Assembly (NCBI RefSeq): GCF_016097555.1
Contig: NC_054703.1
Coordinates: forward strand, 2,667,920 to 2,731,919
DNA from: Gigantopelta aegis
Taxonomy: Eukaryota; Mollusca; Gastropoda; Neomphalida; Peltospiridae
Direction of reading: 5' to 3'
DNA length: 64,000 nucleotides
Positions 1 through 13,600 of this stretch are shown piece by piece. Position 1 is the stretch's first letter. Every line of letters starts with the position of its first letter. The position numbers and the translations under genes are program-made. The notes beneath the pieces were generated by a model. It saw only the letters and a program-made list of their open reading frames with translations. It was not told the DNA's origin and made no database searches.

Positions 1-1082
1 CTGGCAAATGACACATTAAAAAAAAATTGTACCGGGCTGTCCATGACCCGATGCTTATTTAGGCCCATTATGAATGATATCTGGAGTGGAGGATGGAAAC
101 ATCTATGGTGGGGAGACCAGCCATATTTTTACTTTTATTTTTTAATTAAACGGGGTCCTATTATTTTCAGACTTGTTCTGATAATAAATCAACAAGAAAC
201 CATGTGATCGGGCGTATCCTGCATTTTCACGGGTTTGTTGATTGATCGTAATTTTGTTTCGTCATTCAAAATTATTTTTAAGTAACTTATTTCATAAAAT
301 TCACTGCAGAGATATATGTAAATATAACTTACACCTAAATAATAAAATAATAAATATTAACCAATATATTTTTAATTCAGTCTAACAGGTTTTCGTTTTA
401 TCGCATTACCAATGATGTAATCAGTAATTCACAAAAAATCAAAGGAAAACTTGACTTTTACATTTGTGGTAAAGAGGCAACTACTTCATTTTAAACGTAA
501 GTTTTTTTTCTAAAATGTGAATGGTATCGAATATAATTTGTTGATCAAATAAATTAATATCAGCCGAGACATTCCGAGTAGGGAGTTCAGAACTCAATCG
601 CAACTCTGAATATTCACGAGCTAAGATATGTTTTCAAGACCATGTTTATTTATTTAACTCTCAAACCACAATATTTGTATTTATAACACTGTTATTAACA
701 GTTTGCAACGAGAAACCACTGATTTCAGTACAACAATTGATAAAAATTCTGATACTGCTTTGTAAAAAAAACATTTTACTTGTCCACCGGATAATCACTA
801 TGACAACTTATGCTTGTCTGGGTAAATTTTCACTTGTCGGGACAAACGGACAAGTGCTTATTTCGAACGCTGCATCATATTAGAATGCCATCAGCCTTAA
901 GACAAATTTGACGTAGGCAGTTACAACAATCCAAAACTTGTGTGTTATTCCCTAAATGCATAGTGGGCTAAAAAAAACCTTATGTCTCTGGGAAGAAACC
1001 CACAAAATAACACACAATTCGTGGAAAGAACGATGTTTAACAGAATTTAACCTGTACTTCATTAAGAAAAAAAACAAGAAAA
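1..1082. other. AT-rich stretch, no gene seen
   Basis: I see no exon, SINE or clear transposon end here. RPS27 intron 3 should cross this stretch, because exon 3 ends at 1428 with a donor and the last codons are missing. I searched the reverse strand for a short exon encoding Cys-Ser-Phe-Arg-Arg-Lys-Gln-His-stop after an AG and did not find one. Confidence 0.5.
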
Positions 1083-1374
1083 GTTTTAGTTTAACGACAC
1101 CACTGGAGCACATTGATTAATCAATCATCGGCTATTGGATTTCAAACATTTGGTAATTCTGATTAGTAGTCATCAGAGAAAACCCGCTACATTTTTTCTA
1201 ATGCAGCAAGGGATCTTTTATATGCACATTCCAACAGACAAGAAAGCACATACCACGGCCTGTATCCAGTTGTGGTGCACTGGTTGGAACGAGAAAAACC
1301 CCAATCAGCTGAGGTGGTTCGATCAGGACTGCGACGCAAGCAAGCACTCAACCGACTGAGCTACATCCCGCTCC
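1083..1374 (-). mobile_element. SINE, head D + tail 2
   Basis: On the minus strand there is a tRNA-like head with TAGCTCAGTCGGTTGAGTG and a B-box-like TCGAACCACCTC. It is followed by the common core (GGGATCTTTTATATGCAC read on the plus strand) and the tail with ATCGGCTATTGGAT. It lies 54 bp downstream of RPS27 exon 3. Head and tail names are mine: head A = GTAGCCCAGTGGTAAAGCG; head B = CCTCGGTGGCGTCGTGG; head D = TAGCTCAGTCGG; tail 1 = GTTGAGTGCGTCGTTAAAT; tail 2 = ATAGCCGATGATTAATAAAT. Confidence 0.8.
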
Positions 1375-1383
1375 ACTTCATTA

Positions 1384-4952
<3,569 letters not shown>

Positions 4953-5052
4953 ACCAAATGGGGTCCACATGTTATATACTACGGGTAAAGTTGCACAACA
5001 GAGTGAAAACAGCCGCCGGTTCGAACCAGATATATCAGAAATAGCTAGGTAA

Positions 5053-5590
5053 AAAATATCAAAACGTAATAATTTATAGATATTTAGTCATTTTTTTATC
5101 GATCAAATATAATTTCTATACTGGGCCATTTTGTAACGACATCTTTTTGACTACAGTTGTTTCGTACTTCGATTATTATCGCATTAAAACAGGAAATACT
5201 ATTAAAGGTCCATTATCATAGTTGCTAGTGCTCCATATTTTTGTTTTTACATTTATTTGTAACTACATTAAATTGAACAATTAGGCTTTTAGTTAAAAAT
5301 TGTGTGCAATTATTTGGATTTATATGTGGTTGTTGTTATTATTATTATTATTAAAATTTTTTAAATGTTGTGTTTTCTCTGTTTGTTTTAGTACATCGTA
5401 CAACATCGGCAATGAATTTTCTGAACCAAAGTGGTAGCTTACAAAGTAAGAACCAGAGAGCCATTAATTTTAAGGTATATGCGTCATATTTAGGGAAATA
5501 TAACATTTAATAGTATAATACACAGTAAATGGCAATCATTTGATTCTCGAAAATTGACACTATATTCACAATGAGTGCACTCTAGACCAC
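5053..5590. other. AT-rich intergenic stretch
   Basis: I see no exon or recognisable repeat here. It lies between the inferred RPS27 start and a foldback element. Confidence 0.4.
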
Positions 5591-5757
5591 TGGCCCCGTG
5601 CTTATAAACCTTTTAAAGTCCAGACTTTAATAGTCCAAAGTTTAGTCTTTAACTTAAAGTCTCGACTTTTTACAGTTTGAGCCTCTACTTCTGCTTATAA
5701 AACTTCTTAAAGTCTCGACTTTATAAAGTCTGATTTGTATTTAGCACAAGCGGCCCA
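5591..5757. mobile_element. Foldback repeat with internal AAAGTC motifs
   Basis: The ends GGCCCCGTGCTTATAA and TAGCACAAGCGGCCC are imperfect inverted copies. The inside carries several AAAGTCTCGACTTT and TTAAAGTC inverted motifs, so the strand can fold on itself. It directly abuts the LINE ORF. Confidence 0.5.
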
Positions 5758-5759
5758 GC

Positions 5760-6542
5760 GTGTACATCTGCTTTATTGTGTTACTATTTGGAATTTTTAC
5801 AATGTCGAACGAAGGTTCACCATTTAAAAAATTAAGAAAGGGGAGGTGGGATGTCAACTATAAAGTTAGGACAATATGCGGTGCAGTTAAAAGTACATCT
5901 CATCAAAAATTGTATGACGAAACTGGATTTATCCCACTAATAGACAGACGAAAACGCCATAAGCTATGCAAGATGTACAAACTTGTCAATGATGGTGCAC
6001 CCACCTACTTATCACTTTTTCTATTAAGTTCTAATAGAACATATGGTCTAAGGAATAAAGAAAATCTAAAAACAATAGCAAGTCGTACAAAATTGTACTG
6101 TGAGTCGTTTTTTCCTTCTGGAATAAGGATGTGGAATGCATTAAATGTTGAAGTCCGGAAAGCTAAATCATTGGCATCTTTTAAACATCAATTAAAGGAA
6201 TCGGACAAAGCTGTTCCTAGATATTTTTATCTGGGTTCTAGACTTGAGCAGATACTCCACTGTAAACTTCGAATAGACATCAGTGATCTTAATAGTCATA
6301 AAATGTTTCTTTATATCTCAGATGATCCGTCTTGTTCTTGTGGCCATCCAATAGAAGATACAAATCATTTCATTCTCCACTGTCCCCTATACAATGAACA
6401 CAGAAACAACTTCATGTCAAACTATTTACATCTAAATTATAAGAAGATCCTATTGGGAAATTCAGAATTTAGTGAAAAAGAAAATGAAAAAATTATTAAA
6501 ACTACTTTAAAATACATAACTGCTACTAAACGTTTCTGCTAA
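5760..6542 (+). mobile_element. LINE ORF2 C-terminal fragment, open to its stop
   Basis: A single open frame ends at TAA 6540-6542; the first good ATG after the junction is at 5802. From about 5856 it reads YKVRTICGAVKSTSHQKLYD, then a DRRKRHKLCKMYKLVN block, FFPSGIRMWNAL and SLASFKHQLK. These are the thumb and connection signatures at the end of Jockey/CR1-like reverse transcriptases. A C-terminal zinc-knuckle motif CSCGHPIEDTNHFILHCPLY follows. Endonuclease and catalytic RT domains are missing, so the copy is heavily 5'-truncated. The roughly 30 leading residues do not look like LINE protein and probably derive from flanking DNA. It is not expected to be mobile. Confidence 0.85.
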
Positions 6543-6739
6543 AGTTTACACAAATTGTTTGGCTAGAAATTCTCAAATCCAAAGAAAATGTTCTGGTTTT
6601 CTATTACTATACCTACACCGTTCACTCTGTCCCCTCTTTTTTCTTCCTCCTTTAAATCTGCTATAGTCTGTGGTATCTAAACATGTATCCGCATGTAAAT
6701 TGTAGGGAGAGGTCGTAATATAGGCTAAGCCTGTTGACC

Positions 6740-7275
6740 AAACCTTACTTACAGAATCATGCCAGTGATTTGAAAATAATTTAAAAACATTCCGAATTAT
6801 CCTGAGGGTATACGACATGTTTCATGTGAATTATGAATGCCTTATTTAGACCAGTAGAACTAATTTTAATCAGATTGCTAACAACACTGCGTAGTCTCCA
6901 ATGTCCAAGTAACATTTCGTCTGTAAATAATAATTTAAATATTGACCAATCACACTTCGCCTTTTATAACGTTATTTGGGAGCATACAAATTCTAAAAAT
7001 ATCGGGCGAGTCTATTTTAGTGGCCGCAGTACAGCGAACGTACGGGATGGGTTATCAGTCTTCCATTTTACATTACAAATTATTTATTTATTTATTTAAA
7101 AAACTAAAAACTAAATCAGTCTTCAGTTTTACATTACAAATTATTTATTTTATAAAATAAAACATGTTTTAAGACATTCGTAATTCACACGAAACATGTC
7201 GTATACCCTCAGGATAATTCAGAATGCTTTCAAATTATTTTTAAATCATTGGAATGATTCTGCAAGTAAGGTTCC
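6740..7275. mobile_element. Element with ~100-bp inverted arms
   Basis: The left arm (about 6740-6838) and right arm (about 7169-7275) are inverted copies sharing CATGTCGTATACCCTCAGGA, AATGATTCTG and AAGTAAGGTT, with few differences. The interior has a direct duplication of TTTTACATTACAAATTATTT. No coding capacity is seen. It is a nonautonomous foldback DNA element or a local inverted duplication. Confidence 0.75.
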
Positions 7276-7441
7276 CAGGTATTAATTATTATAATAATAT
7301 GGTGCTATTTATATTTAATTTATTTTATGTAATCCCCCCCCCCCCCCATTGTTTTATAGGACCATGATCATACCATCTAAAACTCAGAAATTTCCCATCA
7401 ATCTCAACTGACCCCCCCCCCCCCGATTTCGTTCTACCCGA

Positions 7442-7545
7442 GAGGAAGGAAGGACATGTTTTATTTAACGACACACTCAACACATTTTATTTACGGACAT
7501 ATGGTTAAGGACCACACAGATATTGAGAGAGGAAACTCGCTGTTG
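7442..7545 (-). mobile_element. SINE tail 1 fragment
   Basis: It starts with GAGGAAGGAAGGACATGTTT and contains ACACTCAACACATTTTATTT and ACCACACAGATATTGAGAG. It is bounded by the target duplication CTACCCGA. Confidence 0.85.
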
Positions 7546-7610
7546 CTACCCGATAGAGTCAAAGCGACCACAGTGGTTATTCCATGTAGTTGACCATCAC
7601 TAGAATAGTG

Positions 7611-7894
7611 TTTGTTTGTTTTGTTTAACGATACCACTAGAGCACATTGATTTGTTAATCATCGGCTATTGGATGTCAAACATTTTGGTAATTTTTACAT
7701 ATTTCCATTAGTAGCATGGGATCTTTTATATGCACCATCCCACAGGCAGGATAGCACATACTACGGCCTTTGATATACCGGTCGTGGTGCACTGGTTGGA
7801 ACGAGAAATAACCCAATGGACCTACCGACGGGGATCGATCTCAGACCGACCGCGCATCAAGCGAATGCTTTACCACTGGGCTACGTCCCGCCCC
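7611..7894 (-). mobile_element. SINE, head A + tail 2, full length
   Basis: Minus-strand order: head A (GTAGCCCAGTGGTAAAGC at 7886-7869), B-box GGATCGATCC-like block, core, then tail 2 ending at AACGATACCACTAGAGCAC. Confidence 0.9.
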
Positions 7895-8154
7895 TTCACT
7901 GTAATATGATGCAGCACACCACCCTACATGGAATAACCATGGTGGTCGCTTTGACTCTTTCGGGTAGAACGAAATCCTAAAAATGTGGACTCTGCCTCCA
8001 GACTAATAGGCGTGGACATGGGGTGAAATATAAGATTTCTAGTATTTCTTCTTATCTAGATTTAGTGTGCCTAACATACTGAACAGAGTTCGACTGAACC
8101 GTTCAGTCATGTCACTTCCCATAGGGTGGTATGGTGTCCTGGACTTTGTTATAC

Positions 8155-8347
8155 CCGGAGACGGGACATAGTCCAGTGGTAAAGCGCCCGCTTGATGCAC
8201 GATCGATCTAGGATCGATTCCCGTCGATGGGCCTATTGGACTATTTCTCGTTCCAACTAGTGCAGCATTACTGGTATATCAAAGGGTGTGGTATGTGCTA
8301 TCCTGTCTGTGGGATAATGTATATAAAAGATCCCATGCTACTAATGG
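8155..8347 (+). mobile_element. SINE, head A, tail lost
   Basis: ATAGTCCAGTGGTAAAGCG begins the tRNA-like head, followed by GATCTAGGATCGATTCCC, the core with GTGCTATCCTGTCTGTGGGA and ATATAAAAGATCCCATGCTA. It ends at ACTAATGG with no tail. Confidence 0.85.
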
Positions 8348-8568
8348 AATTTTGTTTGGGTTTTTGGTGTGTTTTGTTTTTTAAACAATACTTATTGACG
8401 TTTGTATTAACGTTGGGGATTGACCAACAGGCGATGCCTATATTAAGGTCTCTCCCTACATTTGACAATTACACAATTTTATGGCAGAATAAATAATAAA
8501 ATTGGTTAAAAATAACAAGTAGACAAATAGACAAGAAGTGGAAGTGAAGATTGTAGGTGTGTGTCACG

Positions 8569-8576
<8 letters not shown>

Positions 8577-8619
<43 letters not shown>

Positions 8620-8720
8620 GGGGGGGAGGAGAGAGAGAGGGAGAGAGAGAGGGGGTGGTGGTGAGGGAATGGGAGAGATAAAGAGAAAGGCGTGACAGAT
8701 AGAGAGAGGGAGAGAGCGAT
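8577..8720. repeat. (GA)n and poly-G low-complexity tract
   Basis: (GA)14 or so is followed by about 17 G and then mixed GA/G repeats. The serine/proline-rich open frames here are artefacts of this tract. Confidence 0.95.
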
Positions 8721-8842
8721 AAGAGTTTGTTAACAATTGTCAAAGCGATTTCTTGTAACTATATATAAAGAGTTGAATCATTATGAACATCTCAACATTT
8801 TCTTGATCGTCGAAATTTGAGTTTCTAAGTAAAGGAAATCAA

Positions 8843-8916
8843 CCTCCACTGAGGCAATTCGAACCATGGACTCTCAGTACGAGAATCAAGCGCTTTACCA
8901 ATTGAGCTAATAGGGA
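8843..8916 (-). repeat. tRNA-like relic related to SINE head D
   Basis: The minus strand reads TTAGCTCAATTGGTAAAGCG and later GGTTCGAATTGCC, tRNA A- and B-box-like. The acceptor and anticodon stems do not pair properly, and the CCTCAGTGGA end matches SINE head D. I read it as a decayed SINE head, not a tRNA gene. Confidence 0.5.
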
Positions 8917-8949
8917 AATTAATTCCCACTAGCTACATTTATTTGTAGT

Positions 8950-9210
8950 TATTTTCGTGCTCATATCCAAATGAGGTTCAAGCACGCTGTCCTGGACATA
9001 CACCTCAGCAGCTATCTGGACTGTCTGTCCAGGGCAGAGGGTTAGTGATTAGTAGTTAGTGAGAGAGAAGTCGGTGTAGTGGCCTTACACCTGCCCACTG
9101 AGTCATTAAAACTCGCTCTGGGTGGGAGCCTATACCGGGAGTCGAACATAGTACCTACCAGCCTTATGTCCGATGGTTTAACCACTACATCACCGAGGTC
9201 CACTAGGCCT
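8950..9210 (-). mobile_element. SINE family C (tRNA-headed)
   Basis: Minus strand: GACCTCGGTGATGTAGTGG, GGCTGGTAGGTACTATGTT, CACCCAGAGCGAGTTTTAA, then GTCCAGGACAGCGTGCTTGA. Related copies are at 30655-30895 and 43497-43690. Confidence 0.75.
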
Positions 9211-9239
9211 GTAGGAGCATTTGATACCAACACTATATT

Positions 9240-9530
9240 ACATAAACGTCCTGGACAGGTTTAACGAAGTCCCAATCGATCTTGCCCATAGGTCAAGTCA
9301 GGTCATAGGGTTTTACGTGCACATTCAGAACAGCTGTTGTAGCGCACGCCTGTCGTGGGCACAAGAGCCGGCATTGGCCGGCTCCTCCGTCCATGACAGG
9401 AAAGGTGGGGGGAGGGGAGAGGAGGGACCGCCTGCACTGGCGGGTGGGTGGTGGTGGTGCTATGGAATTTTGAATGGAGCCGTGAATGCCAGAGGAAAAA
9501 GGTGCACAGTTTTTGATTGAGGAAATTTGG
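9240..9530. repeat. Dispersed repeat, part of unrecognised family
   Basis: The CAGGTCATAGGG, TTTTACGTGCACATTCAGA and ACAGCTGTTGTAGCGCAC order is found again, inverted, at about 14880-14942. The GTCTGTCCTGG / GGGACGAATCGAAGGGAGGGG part of 16440-16560 looks like another relative. Confidence 0.4.
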
Positions 9531-9855
9531 CGCAGTTTTCTAACGATCGGTCGAAAGGTAAATGGCCGAGCTAATATAGGTTTTGATATTAGTGAATCGA
9601 GAGTAGCTCGTTAATTATAGACCTCTATGGTGCTGGGTGTCTCCCTTGGTTGCCTATAGGGCCCTTATAAGGGGCCTGACCGCTTCTGGTCGTGGCATGA
9701 CAACCCAGGGGAGACTCGTGCAATTGTGTCTTGCCATCCCTTCCCCGGGGACTAAAACATGGGACACCTATGGGAGACCAACCATGACGGACCCCATTAG
9801 GCAAAGCTTAGGTTTCTAGCAAGAGCTATCTTTCTGCCAACCTAGTTAAAATAAT

Positions 9856-10153
9856 GGGGTGGGGCGTAACCCAGTGATAAAGCGTTCGCTTGATGAGTGG
9901 TCGGTCTATGATCGATCCTCGTCGGTGGGCCCATTGGGCTATGTTTCATTCCAACCAGTAACCAGTGCACCATGACTGGTATATCAAAGGCCTTGGTATG
10001 TTTTATCTTGTCTGTGGGATGGTAGCACTACTAATGAAAAATGTAGGGGCCTAGTGGGTTTCTGCTCTAAAACTGAATTAATGTCGAAATTATCAAATGT
10101 TTGACATCCAATAGCCGATGATTAATAAATCAATGTGCTCTAGTGGTGTCTTC
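9856..10153 (+). mobile_element. SINE, head A + tail 2
   Basis: GTAACCCAGTGATAAAGCG head, GTCGGTGGGCCCATTGGGCT block, shortened core and ATAGCCGATGATTAATAAAT tail. It ends about 385 bp before the RAB8 start codon. Confidence 0.9.
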
Positions 10154-10537
10154 TTTTTTACAAAACGGACTTTAACTTTTTAATAAAATACTATACATGT
10201 CAGGCGCAGATCCAGGACCGAGGGGCGTGTGCTTGGGGGGGGGGAGCACTCTTCTCGATCCGAAGTTCCCCAGCATACACCCTTGCTTGTATATAAATAA
10301 CTTAAACAATATTTTATACAACTTTACTTGTCCGCTCATCACGCGGAATTTAATATTTTGTGTGATAGGTAAACACTTATATTTTTCTGACAACCCGTTC
10401 ACGCATCGCCGTTTCTATACCAGTCGGTTTCATTGTTCAGGCTGACTCATGAACGGCTGACCTCACGTACCGGAAATAACCTTCCACGATACGTCACAGG
10501 TGTATGCAAATGCGGGTGTTGCTTGCAGACGGCCAAA

Positions 10538-10661
10538 ATGGCGAAGACTTATGATTATCTTTTTAAACTTTTATTAATTGGTGATTCTGGTGTTGGAAAA
10601 ACTTGTTTATTATTCAGATTCTCCGAAGATGCTTTTAATTCTACGTTTATATCAACGATAG
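10538..10661 (+). CDS. RAB8: RAB8 exon 1 (start, P-loop, switch I)
   Basis: ATG lies in the context CCAAAATGGCG. The exon encodes residues 1-41 and the first base of Gly42, and its donor is GTGGGT. No in-frame ATG occurs upstream; two short out-of-frame ATGs lie in the leader near 10504. Confidence 0.97.
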
Positions 10662-13600
10662 GTGGGTACATCTCAATGTGGACCGAACAGCTGCCCCCAT
10701 TTATAGGGGAAGTAACTTGTGATTTCTTGTAAGATTAAGATGCTTGTCAAATTGTTTGTTTTATGTCGCTTATTTGACCTCCAAATAAAAAATGTTTTGT
10801 GTATGTGTGACTTAGTGTTAATGAAGTTAAAGTTTGACAATTTGCCATTTATTAATAGCGTTTTTCTACCGATGTAGACTGTTTACAACTTGCGAGTTTG
10901 ATCTCGATAAAAATTAAAATTTCAAACAGGAAGTCACCCACTCTGCCTCACTGCGGAAATCAACACATGTTTCAAAGCTGTATTAATATATAAAAATGGT
11001 CTTTGGCCATATTTATTGTACAGAAATAAATAGTTTTGTTGAAAATGTTTTAAAGTCCCATCATTCTATCATCATGAATATTAAAGTTGCATTTGCCTGA
11101 CAAGTAGACAATGTAGGTGGCCCCACCCACCCACCCCCCAAAAAAAAAAAAATCCTGACTATGCCAATGTGCGAGTATTCACAATCTTTAAAATCATATT
11201 TTTATCTTATGTAAGAAACCTCTTGCTTACCCACCTGCCACCAACCATAAAACTTTCCAACCATGAAATGGAAAATACATGGACATCACAGAAAGATATC
11301 TGCCTGTTACCCCCCATTATATTGACACATGCATAAAGAGGGAATGTAGCTCACTGTAAAATAGTAACCCATACATGTAAATCTAACTCTAACCCTAAAG
11401 GGGTGGGTGGGGGTGTAATGGTCAGATATTTTACCGACATCACTTCCACATGTGTAATGTTTATATACAATAAAGTTTATCTCATCTTTTTACTAGTTTA
11501 CCTGTAATGTTGATCAGACATTGAAAATGGTAGGGAAGGTGGCAGGGTTAGTCCTGCAGGGCTTTAGATCTCACAAATTTGGACTTTTTTCTTTCCCGAG
11601 TGCATAATACCGGCCTCGGTGGCATCGTGGTTAGGCCATCGGTCTACAGGCTGGTAGGTACAGGCTGGTAGGTACTGGGTTCGGATCCCAGTCGAGGCAT
11701 GGGATTTTTAATGCAGATACCGACTCCAAACCCTGAGTGAGTGCTCCGCAAGGCTCAATGGGTAGGTGTAAACCACTTGCACTGACCAGTGATCCATAAC
11801 TGGTTCAATAAAGGCCATGGTTTGTGCTATCCTGCCAGTGGGAAGTGCAAATAAAAGATCCCTTGCTGCTAATCGGAAAGAGTAGCCCATGTAGTGGCGA
11901 CAGCGGGTTACCTCTCCAAATCTGTGTGGTCCTTAACCATATGTCTGACACCATATAACCGTAAATAACATGTTGAGTGCGTCGTTAAATAAAACATTTC
12001 TTTCTTTTCTTTCCCGAGTGCATGAATGTTGTTTCGGTTTAATACTGTCATTAATAGCTGCTGTATAGTTGTCAGTATTCAGAAATGCATTTCAAGTTAT
12101 TTTGATCTAATTAAACATAACATTTCAGTGGTTTTGAGATGAAATATTTTGAGGTCAGCATGTTTGTACTTAATTTGGGAGTTATTAGTTTAGGCATATA
12201 TTATATTTTTGAATTTGATGCAATCTAAGCCCTGCAATCTAAACACGTATGTTTAGCTTGTTAAATAAAATGTCTTTCTTTCTTTCAAAATCTGTGATTC
12301 ACAGTAGCACAGAATCCGGCTATGGTAGCAGCAGGGTATGACAATTTTTTAGCATTAGCCCAAATAGAGCATTAGCCCAAATTTCTGATCAGTTACAACA
12401 CACTTTATATAAGGCTGAAAAACAAGGAACCCAACCCCTATAGTACCTAAAAAACCCACCTCTGCTGACCTGTTTTCTTCTCCTTTTTTATGTACATGAG
12501 TATAAAATGTTTATTTACTTTTTTAGTATTATTAGTATTAGTGTTATTTAGTGAAAATTTATCTTGACCTGTAGATGTGAATGAAGTTTCAAAAATAAAT
12601 TAATACTTTATTTTTTTAATATTGTTTTTAAACTGCATGACCTACCCTATATTGTCATGTCTGATCCTAAACCATTGTCCCATTCCCCCCCCCCCCCCCC
12701 CCCCCCATCCCCCGCCCCCCTCATCCGGAGTGGGTAAGTAATTTAACAAACTCCTCTCTCTCTCTAACCACTTAAAACTAAATAATTTAATGCACAATGC
12801 AATGTAACACGATAATGCATGGTATTGTTCAGTGTATTCGGTAGTGAATTGTCACCAGGAACGTTGATGTCAGTTATTCAAGTAGCCAACAGGGCAATAT
12901 ATCCATTGTCAGACAGATATCAACAAATATATTGGCAAGATTTAACTCGTTAATTGATAGACCAAAAAAGTATTATCTTGTACAGATGTGAAACGTTATG
13001 CAAACTGCTACACACATTAAACAGGTCAAGTGGGCTCTGTTAACAGTGTTACTGTAGTGACTTCCCTAGAAATTAGGCAAGGCATGGTAGACCAACACTT
13101 TGGGGCATTTTCACCATTTTCGGGGCACTTGTTTTTCATTAAAAATACACAAAAATTAATTGAAATAAACATTAATGTAATTTATCTGCTTGCTTTAATA
13201 AATGAATGGCAAAAGATATAAAAGGCATATTTTATTAATTAATAATACCTTTTTGGATGTTTTATAAAGCAAATTTTAGAATTAATTAGTGAAAAAGGCT
13301 TGTTTAATCTCAGGGCAGCATGGTGCTGATTAAGGCAAGATGATGCTGATTAAGGCAAGATGGTGCTAGACTATTGCCATCATCCCTATCGCAAGTAAGC
13401 GAGGCATTAAATTAGAAGACAATAGATAAATAAGACAAACACAGTCATTTTAAACATGACTGGGGTTGTACTTTAGTTATGCTAGCCTGTTAATTAAACG
13501 GGACTGGCGATTCACACCTTGTTGACATGTGAGATTTTACTACCATGTGACTTGTACAACCAATTAAAACACGCTTTTTATTGAAGTAGTTTCCTGTCCA

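Larger units (their letters stand above)
7424..7977. mobile_element. Foldback element interrupted by two SINE insertions
   Basis: The right arm (about 7923-7977: ACATGGAATAACCATGGTGG, GTCGCTTTGACTC, GGGTAGAACGAAATC) is matched in inverse at 7425-7441 and 7554-7595. The left arm is split by a SINE tail at 7442-7545, which is flanked by an 8-bp duplication CTACCCGA (7434-7441 and 7546-7553). A second SINE (7611-7894) lies between the arms. Confidence 0.75.

Noticed and set aside
8506-8736. Ser/Leu/Pro-rich reverse frame that could pass as a membrane peptide
   Set aside because: It is a translation of the (GA)n and poly-G tract.
8843-8916. tRNA gene on the minus strand
   Set aside because: A- and B-box-like motifs are present, but the acceptor, anticodon and T stems do not pair, and the sequence matches SINE head D. 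The many other A/B-box pairs are SINE heads too.
10433-10537. 35-residue N-terminal extension of RAB8
   Set aside because: It would start from TTG, and Rab8 proteins begin exactly at [10 protein letters not shown].
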